64,000 bases of DNA from Pseudonocardia sp. EC080619-01 (GCF_001420995.1 NZ_CP012184.1:1906501-1970500); one strand, 5' to 3'; counted from the first letter of the stretch, positions 24,508-33,270 are shown. Made by a program: numbers and translations. Notes: generated from the sequence alone by a model not told the origin.

Positions 24508-24972
24508 TCAGGTCGCGTCGGGGTCGACCGGCGGCTGCTCCCCGGAGGACAGCGGCTGCTGCGGCGGCCGGGGCGCCGGTGCGGGTGCGCTCGTCGCGGC
24601 GCCCGCAGCACCGGCGGCACCGGTCGCCGCCACGCCCCCGGCAGCGGCCGCGGAGCCGTTCGAGCCTGCGGCACCGGGCGCGAACCCGTTCGGCTTCACC
24701 GGGTCGTCGTCGGAGAACAGGCTGCGGGTGATGGCGCGGCGGGGGTTCAGCGACCGCAGGCTCCGCAGGTCGTCCAGGGGCTGGCGGATCTGGTCGAACT
24801 CCGGGCCCAGTTCCTTCTTCAGGTGGTTCTGGGCGCCGGTGGCGTAGTCCTTGACCTGCCGTACGGCGCTGCCCAGCCAGCGGGCGGCCTCGGGGAGGCG
24901 GTCGGGGCCGAGGATGAACAGACCCGCGACCACGAGGACGAGGATCTCCCACATGCCGATGTTCTCGAACAC
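24508..24972 (-). CDS. tatB: TatB, twin-arginine translocase subunit
   Basis: 154 residues from GTG 24972. A single N-terminal membrane helix ([23 protein letters not shown]) with the Gly-Pro hinge is followed by an amphipathic helix and an Ala/Pro-rich tail. TatB receives folded Tat substrates with TatC. The position after htrA matches Rv1224 and leaves little doubt. Confidence 0.93.
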   Translation of the reverse strand: MFENIGMWEILVLVVAGLFILGPDRLPEAARWLGSAVRQVKDYATGAQNHLKKELGPEFDQIRQPLDDLRSLRSLNPRRAITRSLFSDDDPVKPNGFAPGAAGSNGSAAAAGGVAATGAAGAAGAATSAPAPAPRPPQQPLSSGEQPPVDPDAT

Positions 24973-25022
24973 ACCGTCAGCGTACGGCCGGTCCCTGTGA
25001 GACCGGTGTGCGCCGGTCCTCC

Positions 25023-26597
25023 TCAGCGCTCGCCGAGCGTCGCGGTCACGGTGAGCGGTCGGCCCTGACGGACGAGCTCGATCGGGATCTGCTCACCGGG
25101 GTCGTGCTCCCGCACCGCGACGACGAACTCGTCGGCGCCGGCGATGGGACGGCCCGCGACCCGGACGACGACGTCACCCTCCACGACACCCGCGGCCGCG
25201 GCCGGTCCCCCGGCGACGACGTTCTGCACCTGGGCACCGTCGGTGGAGCCGTCGGTCACCGAGCGCGCGTTCACCCCGAGATCGGCGTGCGCGACCCGGC
25301 CGCTGCGGATGAGCTCCTCGGCGATCGCGCGGGCGTCGTCGATCGGGATGGCGAACCCGAGGCCGATCGAGCCGCCCTGACCGCCGCCCTCGGCGGCGCT
25401 CGCGCTGCGGATCGCGGTGTTGATCCCGACGACGGCGCCGGTCGCGTCCACCAGCGGCCCGCCCGAGTTGCCGGGGTTGATCGCAGCGTCGGTCTGCACG
25501 GCGTCGATGACGGCGTCACCGGCGCTGCCCTCCGGGTCGAGCCGGACCGGGCGGTCGACGGCCGAGACGATGCCGGTCGTCACCGTGCCGGCCAGCCCGA
25601 ACGGCGACCCGATCGCGATCACCGCGTCGCCGACGGCGAGCTCCGAGGACCGGCCGATGGCCGCCACCGTCGGGTTCGCGACCGGCACCTTCACCACGGC
25701 GAGGTCGGTCATCGGGTCGGCGCCGACCACGGTCGCCGGGAGCCGGGAACCGTCGGAGAACACCGCCTCGACCGAGCCCTCACCGGGCCCCGCGGCGGGC
25801 GCGACGACGTGGTCGTTGGTGAGGACGTAGCCCTCGGGGTCGATGACGATGCCGGAACCGTTGCCCGCCTGGTTGCCGACCGACACCTCCAGCGACACCA
25901 CCGACGGCAGGACCCGCCCGGCGACCTCCGGTACCGATCCGGGCGGACGTTCCTTCGCCTCCTCCGCCGACGCGAGCACCGCGCCGGGGCTGGTCAGCTC
26001 ACTCGCCCCGGACGCCGTCCAGTGCCCGACGAGACCGCCGAGCGCGCCGATGCCGAGCGCCAGCACGCCGAGGAGTGCCAGGGCGCGGGGCTGCACCCGC
26101 TTGCCGAAGAGGACGTCGCGGACGCTGAGCCGCGGGCCGTCCTCCGGGTCGGGACCGGGCTCGGGGTCGGCGTCGCCGTGCGGGGCGGACGCGACCACCG
26201 GGGTCCCCGGATCCCGCCACGGGTCGTCGGTGGAACCGCCCGGCCAGAACGCCTCTTTGCTCTGCTCACCGGGAGTGGCCGGACCCTCCGCCTCGTCGGC
26301 CGCCGGCCGTTGCAGGCCGGGGCCCTCGTCCTCGGGCCTGCCGAACGCGCGGGCGACCGCGGCCGTCGGCGGCGGTGCGGCGGGCAGGCCGGACCCGTTG
26401 CGGGAGCCGTGCCGCGACGGCGGCGCGAACGACGACCCGACGCCGTCCGGGCGTCCGAACGCGGCCCGCTCGCCGGGATCGGTGTCCGGGCGGGTCAGCG
26501 GACGCGGCTCCAGCCGGGGCGGGGCCGATCCGGCCGGGTCGCCGGGGCGGTCGTCCCCGTGGTCGGGAGTCCCGCTCATCGGCGGCCCGTCACGCAC
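25023..26597 (-). CDS. htrA: HtrA-like membrane serine protease with PDZ
   Basis: Up to 524 residues; ATG 26579 is an alternative to GTG 26597. A Pro/Gly-rich cytoplasmic region (~170 residues) leads to one membrane helix ([17 protein letters not shown]). The trypsin-like domain shows His in LTNDHVVA, Asp in MTDLAVVKV and Ser in NPGNSGGP, then a C-terminal PDZ ([20 protein letters not shown]). Envelope quality-control protease; in mycobacteria it is tied to SigE/RseA signalling. A dispersed-motif copy (26256-26271) falls in the cytoplasmic region. Confidence 0.93.
   Translation of the reverse strand: MRDGPPMSGTPDHGDDRPGDPAGSAPPRLEPRPLTRPDTDPGERAAFGRPDGVGSSFAPPSRHGSRNGSGLPAAPPPTAAVARAFGRPEDEGPGLQRPAADEAEGPATPGEQSKEAFWPGGSTDDPWRDPGTPVVASAPHGDADPEPGPDPEDGPRLSVRDVLFGKRVQPRALALLGVLALGIGALGGLVGHWTASGASELTSPGAVLASAEEAKERPPGSVPEVAGRVLPSVVSLEVSVGNQAGNGSGIVIDPEGYVLTNDHVVAPAAGPGEGSVEAVFSDGSRLPATVVGADPMTDLAVVKVPVANPTVAAIGRSSELAVGDAVIAIGSPFGLAGTVTTGIVSAVDRPVRLDPEGSAGDAVIDAVQTDAAINPGNSGGPLVDATGAVVGINTAIRSASAAEGGGQGGSIGLGFAIPIDDARAIAEELIRSGRVAHADLGVNARSVTDGSTDGAQVQNVVAGGPAAAAGVVEGDVVVRVAGRPIAGADEFVVAVREHDPGEQIPIELVRQGRPLTVTATLGER
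26256..26271. repeat. Dispersed motif copy inside htrA
   Basis: TTTGCTCTGCTCACCG, one of seven near-identical copies in the window. In the htrA frame it encodes Gly-Glu-Gln-Ser-Lys. Confidence 0.6.
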
Positions 26598-26671
26598 GAC
26601 GTCGCGTCACCCCACAGCACCCCGCCAGACTGCCGGTCCGGCGGTGAAGTCCCTGTATCGGTCCGGCGCCG

Positions 26672-27325
26672 TCAGCCGGACGGGGGCAGCCCGGCGTTGC
26701 GGACGGTGGAGGTCGGCGCCGCCGGGGCGACGCCACCGGTCGGCGACGCGGGGGTGCCCGGCGCCGGGGTCGCCGACGACGAGCGCTGACGCGGGGCCTG
26801 CGTCGGGGTGGTGGCGAACCGGGCGACGGCGGCGGCTCCGGGACCCGGGCCGCCGGGGGCCGGGGCCGACGTCGTCGCGGCCGGTACGCCGAACGCGAGC
26901 GCGCCCAGCGCGATCCCGGACACGGCTGCACCGGTGCCGAGCCGCACCCGCCGCGACCGGCGGGAGCGGCGCTCTCCGGTGTCACCGAACTCGGCGGGAC
27001 GCAGCACCGAGACGAGCTCGCCGTCGGGTGTGAGCGAGAGGCCCGCCGGCGGCGGGGGGAGTTCGGTGTCCTGCGGGATCGACCGCAGCGCGCTCATCAG
27101 CGACGGCGGCAGCGTCGGCGCGTCGGCACCGCGCAGGGCTGACCGGGCCCGTCGCTGCTCGGCGACCTCGGCCGCGCAGTCCGGGCAGTGCCCGAGGTGC
27201 CGGGTGGCCCGGTCGTGCGGGCCGCGGGCCAGCTCGTCGTCCACGTAGGCGACGACCGCCTCGAGCGTCAGGTGGGCCTCCCCCCAGTCCGGGGGGACGA
27301 CCTGGAAACGCCGTCGATCGGTCAC
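26672..27325 (-). CDS. rseA: RseA-type zinc anti-sigma factor
   Basis: 217 residues from GTG 27325, whose GTGA overlaps the sigE stop. The ZAS motif H-x3-C-x2-C is clear in [12 protein letters not shown]; a membrane-spanning hydrophobic stretch follows at ~130-150 ([20 protein letters not shown]) and a Pro/Thr/Ala-rich extracytoplasmic tail. It should hold SigE inactive until envelope or redox stress. Translational coupling keeps the ratio to SigE constant. Confidence 0.9.
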   Translation of the reverse strand: MTDRRRFQVVPPDWGEAHLTLEAVVAYVDDELARGPHDRATRHLGHCPDCAAEVAEQRRARSALRGADAPTLPPSLMSALRSIPQDTELPPPPAGLSLTPDGELVSVLRPAEFGDTGERRSRRSRRVRLGTGAAVSGIALGALAFGVPAATTSAPAPGGPGPGAAAVARFATTPTQAPRQRSSSATPAPGTPASPTGGVAPAAPTSTVRNAGLPPSG

Positions 27326-27957
27326 GACGTCAACTCTGCCACCGGGTTGCGGTCGGTTGCCACCGCCTCGTCCCGCTCGGCGGCACGGTGCCGCTCCAGC
27401 GACGCGCGCAGCGCGGTCCGCCCGCGGTGGATCCGGCTGCGCACCGTGCCCAGCTTCACACCGAGCGTCGCGCCGATCTCCTCGTAGGACAGGCCCTCGA
27501 CGTCGCACAGGACGACGGCGACCCGGAAGTCCGGCGGGAGCTCGTCCAGCGCGGCCTGCAGGTGCGGGTCCAGGTGGTTGATCGCGAACACGGTCTCCGG
27601 CTCGGGGCCGCCACCGGGGAGCCGCTCGGTGTCCTCCGGCAGGCCCTCCATCCGGAGGCGGGCGCGGCGGCGGACCATGTCCAGGAACAGGTTCGTCGTG
27701 ATGCGGTGCAGCCAGCCCTCGAACGTGCCCGGCTTGTACGACGCGAGCGAGCGGAACACCCGGATGAACGTCTCCTGGGTGAGGTCCTCGGCGTCGTGCT
27801 GGTTGCCGGACAGGCGGTAGGCGAGCCGGTAGACACGGTCGGCGTGCTCCCGGACGACCTCGTCCCAGCTGGGCGGGGTCCAGTCGGCGCCCTCACCGGG
27901 GCGCGTGCCAGCGGCGTCCCGGACAGGGGCGTCGTCGGCGGTTCGAGGAGCAGGCAT
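27322..27957 (-). CDS. sigE: ECF sigma factor SigE
   Basis: 211 residues, ATG 27957. Region 2 is seen in [29 protein letters not shown] and region 4 in [24 protein letters not shown]. It directs RNA polymerase to envelope-stress promoters, including usually its own. The prophage is inserted 124 bp upstream of this start; the attL core still carries GGAAC pointing toward sigE, but CGTT lies 24 nt further on, too far for a standard ECF spacing. Confidence 0.93.
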   Translation of the reverse strand: MPAPRTADDAPVRDAAGTRPGEGADWTPPSWDEVVREHADRVYRLAYRLSGNQHDAEDLTQETFIRVFRSLASYKPGTFEGWLHRITTNLFLDMVRRRARLRMEGLPEDTERLPGGGPEPETVFAINHLDPHLQAALDELPPDFRVAVVLCDVEGLSYEEIGATLGVKLGTVRSRIHRGRTALRASLERHRAAERDEAVATDRNPVAELTS

Positions 27958-28081
27958 CGGGGCGGGGCACCTCCGTCGATCGCGGCCGGTCGGTTGTTCG
28001 CTCGCCCGCGAGGTCTGGTTCGTTGCAGTACAGAGTGCCCGCCGCTGATGAGGAGCATGTGAAACGGATCTGAGAGAAGTC

Positions 28082-28111
28082 TGTGAAATCGTTCCGGACC
28101 GGTACGTAGAT
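28082..28111. repeat. attL core
   Basis: 30-bp copy beginning TGTGAAATCGTTCCGGACCG and ending TACGTAGAT, identical to 55134-55163. Left of it is the sigE upstream region; right is phage DNA. Confidence 0.93.
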
Positions 28112-28218
28112 CCGGGGGCCGGGTGAGGGCTTCACCAGCAGGTTTGCCCTCACCGGGTCTTGCGCCATGGAGCGTGTACCTCGCTGTTACCTCGAACACG
28201 TCTGAGAGAGGTACTGCC

Positions 28219-29082
28219 GTGGACGCTTCGCTGGTAGACGACTGGAAGCTCAGCCTGACCATCGCCAACAAGGCACCGAGCACCATCACGGGCTACCTGT
28301 CCACCGCCCGGTGCTACGTCGCCTGGTGCGGTGCTCGCTCCGGCCTTACGAAGCGGGACCTACAGGGCTTCCTCGCCCACCGGATCGACGCTGGCTACTC
28401 CCCGGCGGGCACCGCGAACCACTACCGCTGCCTGCAAGCCTGGTTCAAGTGGATGGTCGAGGAGGAGATCATCGAGCGGTCGCCCTTCGACAAGCTGAAG
28501 GCGCCGTTCGTCCCGGAGAAGGAAGTACCCCTGCTGACCCGGGACGAGGTCTCCAAGCTCCTGAACGCCTGCAAGCAGGGCCGGAAGATCACGGGCCTGC
28601 GGGACACCGCTGTGATCCGTCTGCTCCTGGACACCGGCCTCCGAGCATCCGAGCTCTGCCGGCTCACGCTGGATGACGTCGACTTCGATCTTCAGACCAT
28701 CCGGGTGTACGGCAAGGGTAGGAAGTTCCGGACTGTGGTGTTCGGGGACAAACCCGCCCTGGCCCTCCGTCGCTACCTCCGCGCCAGGCAGGTCGACAGT
28801 GAGTCCTTGTTCCTGAGCCAGAAGGGTCCGATGACGGTGTCCACGCTCGGGCAGGCTCTGCACCGGCGTGGGGCACTGGCAGGGGTCAAGGGGGTTCACC
28901 CGCACAGGTTCCGTCACCAGTTCGCGCATGACTGGCTCGCTGCCGGCGGTTCGGAAGGCGATCTACAAAGACTTGCCGGCTGGTCGTCGAGAGCGATGCT
29001 TCAGAGGTATGGGTCCTCCGGTGCTGCGGCTCGTGCTGTGGAGGCTCACCGCTCCATGGGCTTGGATCAGAAGTACGCGTAA
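28219..29082 (+). CDS. int: Tyrosine-recombinase integrase
   Basis: 287 residues from GTG 28219, preceded by GAGAGAGG. N-terminal SAM-like core-binding domain (residues ~5-90), then the catalytic domain: Arg in TGLRASELCRL, the HPHRFRHQFAHDWLAAGG box with His/Arg/His, LAGWSS and the nucleophile Tyr in MLQRYGS. Catalyses integration at the 30-bp core 108 bp upstream of its start. The gene reads away from attL, so its promoter probably lies inside the phage attachment region. No excisionase was identified. Confidence 0.93.
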   Translation: MDASLVDDWKLSLTIANKAPSTITGYLSTARCYVAWCGARSGLTKRDLQGFLAHRIDAGYSPAGTANHYRCLQAWFKWMVEEEIIERSPFDKLKAPFVPEKEVPLLTRDEVSKLLNACKQGRKITGLRDTAVIRLLLDTGLRASELCRLTLDDVDFDLQTIRVYGKGRKFRTVVFGDKPALALRRYLRARQVDSESLFLSQKGPMTVSTLGQALHRRGALAGVKGVHPHRFRHQFAHDWLAAGGSEGDLQRLAGWSSRAMLQRYGSSGAAARAVEAHRSMGLDQKYA

Positions 29083-29115
29083 TACCCCCTCAGACGGCCC
29101 GCAGAGGGCATGAGA

Positions 29116-29153
29116 AGACCCGGGGGTGTAGTTACCCTACCCCCGGGTCTTTT
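29116..29153 (+). terminator. Terminator of int
   Basis: AGACCCGGGGG and CCCCCGGGTCT form an 11-bp stem followed by TTTT: a classical intrinsic terminator just after the integrase stop. Confidence 0.85.
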
Positions 29154-29231
29154 CGCTCTCAGATTTACAGTTGTTGAAAATCTTGTTCAGTTGTCCCGCT
29201 GCTCCGAACGAGTGAAGCTCAAGACTCGTGT

Positions 29232-29253
29232 GCGCGCTTCGGCTGAAGCGCGC
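29232..29253. terminator. Hairpin after the leftward 118-aa gene
   Basis: GCGCGCTTC-GGCT-GAAGCGCGC, perfect 9-bp stem, 33 bp past the stop of the leftward gene. The rest of the 29083-29285 gap holds the int terminator and one TACGTAC repeat. Confidence 0.6.
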
Positions 29254-29263
29254 CCCTACGTAC
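29253..29263. repeat. CCCCTACGTAC repeat, copy 1
   Basis: Identical to 29948-29958 and one base from 29882-29892; the three flank the leftward 51/118-aa operon. TACGTA also occurs in the att core. Confidence 0.5.
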
Positions 29264-29285
29264 AGGGTGAGGGAGGAGGAGCGAA

Positions 29286-29642
29286 TCAGTCCTCCCGTTG
29301 AGCGATTAACTGGTCCTGGAACCTCCGCCAACCTTCCTTATCGAACCTCTTCCTCATCTCGGCCACCAGTGCGGATCGTTCTTTGCTCGGGCCAGCCTGG
29401 AGTTCGCGGTCACGAGTAAGAAGTTCGTCGAGGGTGAGCTCCATCAGCTTCGCGTTCCGCCGTGGATAAACTGTTACGAGCCGTCCAGGCCCCTGGTTTA
29501 GCTCGTACCCCCAAACGGACACTGCCGGGATCTCGTGCTCGGTGCGTTCAGCCTCCCGATACTCCTCGGCCGCCCGCTCCGCTTCTTCCCTGGTTCCGTA
29601 GAGCCCTTCGACACGATCAGACTCAACCGAGAAGACGGTCAC
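29286..29642 (-). CDS. Phage hypothetical protein, possible lysogeny gene
   Basis: 118 residues from GTG 29642; the GTGA overlaps the stop of the 51-aa gene. The sequence starts FSVESDRVEGLYGTREEAER, an alpha/beta half followed by a charged helical half rich in Glu/Arg (ELLTRDRELQAGPSKERSAL). No family recognised. Its leftward direction beside int, opposite to the lytic genes, is the usual place of immunity or lysogeny-maintenance genes, but no helix-turn-helix can be asserted. Confidence 0.7.
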   Translation of the reverse strand: MTVFSVESDRVEGLYGTREEAERAAEEYREAERTEHEIPAVSVWGYELNQGPGRLVTVYPRRNAKLMELTLDELLTRDRELQAGPSKERSALVAEMRKRFDKEGWRRFQDQLIAQRED

Positions 29643-29794
29643 CGAACTACCAGACGTCGTCTCCGGATTTCCCGGATCACTCGGGCCAGTTCTCGTTGAT
29701 CCGTACGCATCCGTTCTGACTGGATCACGAGGGACTTGTACCGATGAAGCACCTGCTCGTCGGTCCAGTTCTTGAACGTATCGAGTTGTATCAT
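29639..29794 (-). CDS. 51-aa basic phage protein
   Basis: ATG 29794 opens 51 codons ending in TGA that overlaps the next GTG. The protein is strongly basic at its C-terminus (RVIREIRRRRLVVR) and helical throughout. A TATTCT -10-like hexamer lies 10 nt upstream of ATG, suggesting a short or absent leader. Coupled to the 118-aa gene; a DNA- or RNA-binding role is possible but unproven. Confidence 0.6.
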   Translation of the reverse strand: MIQLDTFKNWTDEQVLHRYKSLVIQSERMRTDQRELARVIREIRRRRLVVR

Positions 29795-29881
29795 CTGTCT
29801 AGAATAGCACAAGAGTCTTAGGCTGAACGAGTGAAATCCTGCTTGTTTGATCTTGAAAATGCGCTCAACCCTCCAACCGCG

Positions 29882-29958
29882 CCCGTACGTACATACCGGA
29901 AGGGGTCGGAGGTTCCCGAGCCCTTTGTGACCAACCCCTTGCGGTCACCCCTACGTAC
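29882..29958. repeat. TACGTAC repeats, copies 2 and 3, in the early promoter region
   Basis: CCCGTACGTAC (29882-29892) and CCCCTACGTAC (29948-29958) lie in the 298-bp gap between the leftward 51-aa gene and the rightward GIY-YIG gene. Position suits operators controlling the divergent promoters, or integrase arm sites. No gene is seen in this gap. Confidence 0.5.
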
Positions 29959-30092
29959 TGGTTAGAAGGGGGACAGGCTAGCCGACGCGCCTCACAGTCA
30001 TCTCAGGAAGCTCTGACTGCGAAACGGAAGTGAGTACGCAACCGTAGTACTCAACCCCAGGTGGGAATCCGATCACCTTAAAAGGATTCCTA

Positions 30093-30641
30093 ATGAACAA
30101 CGTCTGCACCCGCATCATCGATGACTCGAATCCGGGCTCACCTTCGGGGAACGAGTACGGTTCGCCGCGGATGTGCGGGTCTACCGAGGCTGTCCAGATC
30201 ACCAAGGACGGCTTCCTCGCTTGCCAGGACTGCCGGATCGAGGTCACGAACCGGCAGCTCTACAAGTCAGACAAGGCAGTACTCGAAGCGAACACTCCTA
30301 CTTCGATCTACATCCTGAAGACTCCCCAGGGCTCGCTGAAGATCGGGCGGGCAGTAGATCTTTACCGCCGGCTTCAGGAGCTTCACCGGGACCAGTTCGG
30401 AGGAAGGCTCCAGGTCCTCGCCTCGTTCGTCGGTACTCACCAGGACGAGGCCGATCTCCACATCCGGTTCAACGACTTCCGTATCACCGGAGTTCTCGGA
30501 GAGCAGTTCTACGACGTCCCTGCCATCCGGGACCACGCACAGTCTGTCGGTATAGACCCGGCGGGCCAGCTCGCTGTGTCTCGCTATTCCCGCTACACCC
30601 CTCAGAACGACCCCAAGACGAACAAGGACTACGTCAAGTGA
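30093..30641 (+). CDS. GIY-YIG/T5orf172-type nuclease-like protein
   Basis: 182 residues from ATG 30093 after AAAAGGA. Residues 28-50 carry Cys-rich MCGSTEA and ACQDC, probably a zinc knuckle. Residues 70-150 fit the T5orf172/GIY-YIG fold: SIYILKTPQGSLKIGRAVDL (GIY/YIG positions as IYIL and KIG, then R), Glu/Asp in DEADLHIRF and Asn/Gly in GEQFYDVP. Likely an early DNA-binding or nicking protein; could be a homing-type nuclease or regulator. Overlaps the next gene by 4 nt. Confidence 0.72.
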   Translation: MNNVCTRIIDDSNPGSPSGNEYGSPRMCGSTEAVQITKDGFLACQDCRIEVTNRQLYKSDKAVLEANTPTSIYILKTPQGSLKIGRAVDLYRRLQELHRDQFGGRLQVLASFVGTHQDEADLHIRFNDFRITGVLGEQFYDVPAIRDHAQSVGIDPAGQLAVSRYSRYTPQNDPKTNKDYVK

Positions 30642-30775
30642 AGCGAACCAAGACTCTTTCCCCGTCGGTGAGTCTGGCTAAGGCTAAGAAGTTCTACTGG
30701 ACCTACCCGTTCAGCATCCCGTTCTACTCCATCATGATCCCGCTCGCCGGGGCTCAGCTCGCAGGGTGGTTCTGA
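30638..30775 (+). CDS. 45-aa membrane micro-protein
   Basis: GTG 30638 (GTGA overlap with the stop before) to TGA 30775 (TGATG overlap with the next start). Basic N-terminus (KRTKTLSPSVSLAKAKK) then a hydrophobic stretch with aromatic residues (YPFSIPFYSIMIPLAGAQLA). The overlaps at both ends argue that it is translated. Function unknown. Confidence 0.65.
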   Translation: MKRTKTLSPSVSLAKAKKFYWTYPFSIPFYSIMIPLAGAQLAGWF

Positions 30776-30954
30776 TGGTGCCCGAACACAACCGGTTGTA
30801 CGTCTGGCAGCTCTGCTCGAATCTTGACCATCCTCGGCACAAGATCGAGCCGCTGCTTGAGAGTCTTGACATCACGGTGTATGACAAGGACACCCGTTCG
30901 CCCTACATCAGAAGGTCGGACTTCCTCGACCTTCTGTACTCCATCGAGAACTGA
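30775..30954 (+). CDS. 59-aa phage hypothetical protein
   Basis: ATG 30775 overlaps the previous stop. Helical, with WQLCSNLDHPRHKIEPLLES and SDFLDLLYSI; no recognised domain. Lies in the early operon. Confidence 0.65.
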   Translation: MVPEHNRLYVWQLCSNLDHPRHKIEPLLESLDITVYDKDTRSPYIRRSDFLDLLYSIEN

Positions 30955-30981
30955 CTGACGCTAAGATAAAAGGATAAGACA

Positions 30982-31539
30982 ATGGATCGCAAGCAGTTTA
31001 AGGGTAAGGACCCCTTCTCGGACGAGTTCCAGGAGGAGCTTGAGAAGCAGCAGGCAGCCAGGGAAGCTGAACAGCAGGCTCAGGTAGTTTCGCGTACTCC
31101 TGCTGTCCCAAATGGGGCAGTAGATCCTATCGCAAACCCGAGGCGGGCCAAGAAGACCTCACCGGGGCCTAAGAAGCAGGAGCCAGCAGACGACGGCGGC
31201 CAAGTTCCTTGGCGCAAGCCGGCGTCCCAAGCGGAGCACATGAAGGCTATTCGCTCGTCCCACTCACTTAAGGGTAACGCTCGTCTGGTCGCCTTCGACG
31301 CTCACCTGCAAATCGGTTTGGAGTCCGTGAGCAACGGAACGGAGTTCCCGGACACCAAGAAGGAGCTGACCGCTGCGTACCTGGCGATGTTCACCGGGCT
31401 CAGTGAGAACAAGGCCCGTGACTGGATGAAGGAAGCCTGTCGCCTCGGGTTCTTCCGGCGGGTGGACAACGGCAAGGGCGGTAGGAACAACTCCAACCGC
31501 GCCACCTACCTGCCGACGGTGCCGCAGTGGTTCAGCTGA
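30982..31539 (+). CDS. Phage DNA-binding-like protein (C-terminal winged helix)
   Basis: 185 residues from ATG 30982 after AAAAGGATAAG. The first 85 residues are charged and Pro/Lys/Gln-rich, probably disordered. Residues ~95-180 (HSLKGNARLVAFDAHLQIGL, KKELTAAYLAMFTGLSENKA, RLGFFRRVDN) look like a winged helix of the replication-initiator or helix-turn-helix accessory type. It is the best candidate for an origin-binding or early regulatory protein here, but this is inference. Confidence 0.6.
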   Translation: MDRKQFKGKDPFSDEFQEELEKQQAAREAEQQAQVVSRTPAVPNGAVDPIANPRRAKKTSPGPKKQEPADDGGQVPWRKPASQAEHMKAIRSSHSLKGNARLVAFDAHLQIGLESVSNGTEFPDTKKELTAAYLAMFTGLSENKARDWMKEACRLGFFRRVDNGKGGRNNSNRATYLPTVPQWFS

Positions 31540-31554
31540 GTGCCCTCACGAAGC

Positions 31555-31780
31555 TAAACCCCACCGTATAAACCCCCCCCAGAACGGTACCCACTAATAT
31601 AGAGATTACTACTCTAGAAGAAGAGAGTAGTAGTTCTAAGAGTACAAGGTCTCCACTGGGGTTACGACCTTGTCCTCAACCTCCTAACCAGCTTCGAGTG
31701 ACCGCGAGAAGCTAGAAGGGTTCCGAGGGGTACCGGAACGGGGGGGTTTAGCAGATGACCGGATTTCAGTCATCTGGGAG
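31555..31780. other. Hairpin-rich AT-leaning intergenic block
   Basis: No gene is seen in 31540-31822. It holds TACTACTCT-AGAAGA-AGAGTAGTA, CAGATGAC-(9 nt)-GTCATCTG at 31752-31776, runs of C (CCCCCCCC) and G, and AT-rich ACTAATATAGAGATTACTAC. Position directly after the putative DNA-binding gene and the iterated structure could mark an origin; unproven. Confidence 0.35.
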
Positions 31781-31783
31781 AGT

Positions 31784-31814
31784 GCCGTGCTGTGCAAACC
31801 CTGCACAGCACGGC
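31784..31814. terminator. Bidirectional terminator
   Basis: GCCGTGCTGTGCA-AACCC-TGCACAGCACGGC, perfect 13-bp stem, between the early rightward operon and the leftward gene ending at 31823. Confidence 0.8.
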
Positions 31815-31822
31815 CCGGCCCT

Positions 31823-32314
31823 TCAGTCTTCATCAGTAAATGCTCGACCCGTGCGGCCCACCCACTCGCCCGGCTCGATCTCGTCCAGGTTCCCGTTGAA
31901 TGACCTCAGCCAGTAACGGTTGTGGCTGTCGACGAAGGCCATCTCGGAGTACAGCGTGCTTCTCCACCTGACGGGGCCCACTCGCTCCACCGAGGTACCG
32001 GGTGGGAGTAATCCAACCCGGGTACCTCCACGGCGTGCGCCTGTTCCATCGGTCAGCCAGAAGTACACGAGGTAAACCGGGATACTGGAGTTGTTGACCA
32101 GCTTGACCCGGTAGAAGTTCGGGGTGTCCTTCTCCGCCCAGGAGACTACTTGAGAAGCCTGATCAGCTCGCTTATCACGCTGGAGCTCTCGGATCTCGTC
32201 TTGCTGTAGACCGAATCCCTTCTTGGCGTAGACCACGGCGAAGATCGCGGCGACCAGGGCACCTGCTGACCCCAGTGCCGCGATCCAGTCTGGAACACTC
32301 CCCCAGTCCGGCAC
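31823..32314 (-). CDS. Phage membrane-anchored protein
   Basis: 163 residues from GTG 32314, overlapping the stop of the upstream gene. One N-terminal membrane helix (WIAALGSAGALVAAIFAVVYA), a charged linker (QQDEIRELQRDKRADQ) and a beta-rich domain (FYRVKLVNNSSIPVYLVYFW). No signal peptide cleavage site evident. Such anchored beta-domain proteins are seen in phage accessory loci; a role in lysogenic conversion or exclusion is possible but not shown. Confidence 0.7.
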   Translation of the reverse strand: MPDWGSVPDWIAALGSAGALVAAIFAVVYAKKGFGLQQDEIRELQRDKRADQASQVVSWAEKDTPNFYRVKLVNNSSIPVYLVYFWLTDGTGARRGGTRVGLLPPGTSVERVGPVRWRSTLYSEMAFVDSHNRYWLRSFNGNLDEIEPGEWVGRTGRAFTDED

Positions 32315-32790
32315 TACAGCTTGGTCACCACGAACCGCTGACCCTCAGCGAGAAGATGATCGTTCTCGCCGGAGGCCATCAGTCGAAGACCTTCTCCGTC
32401 GTGTTCGAGGTAGTCGGTGAACGCCTTCACCAGGACTACAGCCTCGTACCGGTTGTCGACCCAGTGCTTCCGCTCAAGTTCGCCTTCTTCATCGAACTGC
32501 TCCACCAGGTATTTCCCCTCCGAAGCCACCAGTGGAGGAGGGGAGCCGGCCTGAGTCAGGGTCTTGTGGGTCATCGGGTCGAGGTCCCTCAGCCGCTTGA
32601 TCACGGTCTCGTGAAGTTCGTTCATCGCTTCACTGATTCCGGTACGCGCCTCAAGGTACTGGAACAGTAGAAGCTGACCGTCCTCCTGATCCTGAACCTT
32701 CTCGGCAGCCTTCTCGATCTTGTCTTGGGCCTTGGATACAGCCTTCCAGAACTCGTTCACGGTCACCCTATCGCTACCGGCACTGAACAC
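32314..32790 (-). CDS. Phage cytosolic hypothetical, partner of the membrane protein
   Basis: 158 residues from GTG 32790, or about 150 from GTG 32766. Long helices in the first half (KAVSKAQDKIEKAAEKVQDQ; coiled-coil-like), a mixed second half ending LLAEGQRFVVTKL. No family recognised. Its stop overlaps the membrane gene start by 1 nt, so they form one leftward operon, opposite to the lytic genes on either side. Confidence 0.65.
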   Translation of the reverse strand: MFSAGSDRVTVNEFWKAVSKAQDKIEKAAEKVQDQEDGQLLLFQYLEARTGISEAMNELHETVIKRLRDLDPMTHKTLTQAGSPPPLVASEGKYLVEQFDEEGELERKHWVDNRYEAVVLVKAFTDYLEHDGEGLRLMASGENDHLLAEGQRFVVTKL

Positions 32791-32931
32791 GTTACACGCC
32801 CCGGACCACCCCGTTGTTTTCAGAGGGACGGAAGCCGCGAATCAACCACGGGCTTCCTCCCTCGTCCTTAAGGTCCGCCCCTAACCGGGACAAGCAATCC
32901 CTTGCTCGTCCCTTCTCTTAAGGACTTTCTC

Positions 32932-33270
32932 TTGCGTAACGATTCCCCTGCCAACACTGCGTACCGCTACTGGTCTGACGACCTCGGAACTTGGATCTAC
33001 ACCTTTCAGTCCGAGCTTCCTTCCGGCGGTCGCGGTTGGATCCTCCGTAAGCAGCCTTACACCCCGAAGCACGAGTCGATGGCCTCCGACACGCCGGGTG
33101 GTCTCCTCGGTCTTCGCCCTGACGGGACTCTCAACCGAGCCACCCAGAAGAAGTTGGACGAAGCCTGGTCCACGTTCTGCAAGCTGAACGATCCTGAGAA
33201 TGACTGTTGCGCGACGTTCGTCGTGTCCATGTCGGTGACGTCCGCGATGTTCACCGTGCGACATGAGTAG
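32932..33270 (+). CDS. Phage hypothetical protein, probably interrupted by the transposon
   Basis: TTG 32932 follows TTAAGGAC. The frame (RNDSPANTAYRYWSDDLGTWIY ...) ends at 33270, just inside the apparent left end of the transposon, so the last ~13 residues are probably transposon-encoded. Aromatic-rich N-terminal half; no family recognised. A GGGACAAGCAA/TTGCTCGTCCC hairpin with one mismatch lies ~30 bp upstream. Confidence 0.5.
   Translation: MRNDSPANTAYRYWSDDLGTWIYTFQSELPSGGRGWILRKQPYTPKHESMASDTPGGLLGLRPDGTLNRATQKKLDEAWSTFCKLNDPENDCCATFVVSMSVTSAMFTVRHE

Noticed and set aside
28060-28111. Standard ECF (SigE-type) autoregulatory promoter in the attL core
   Set aside because: GGAAC is present facing sigE but CGTT lies 24 nt away, beyond usual 16-18 nt spacing.
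28082-28111. tRNA 3' end as the integration site
   Set aside because: The 30-bp core has no T-loop or acceptor features and neither flank folds as a tRNA; it is an intergenic promoter region.
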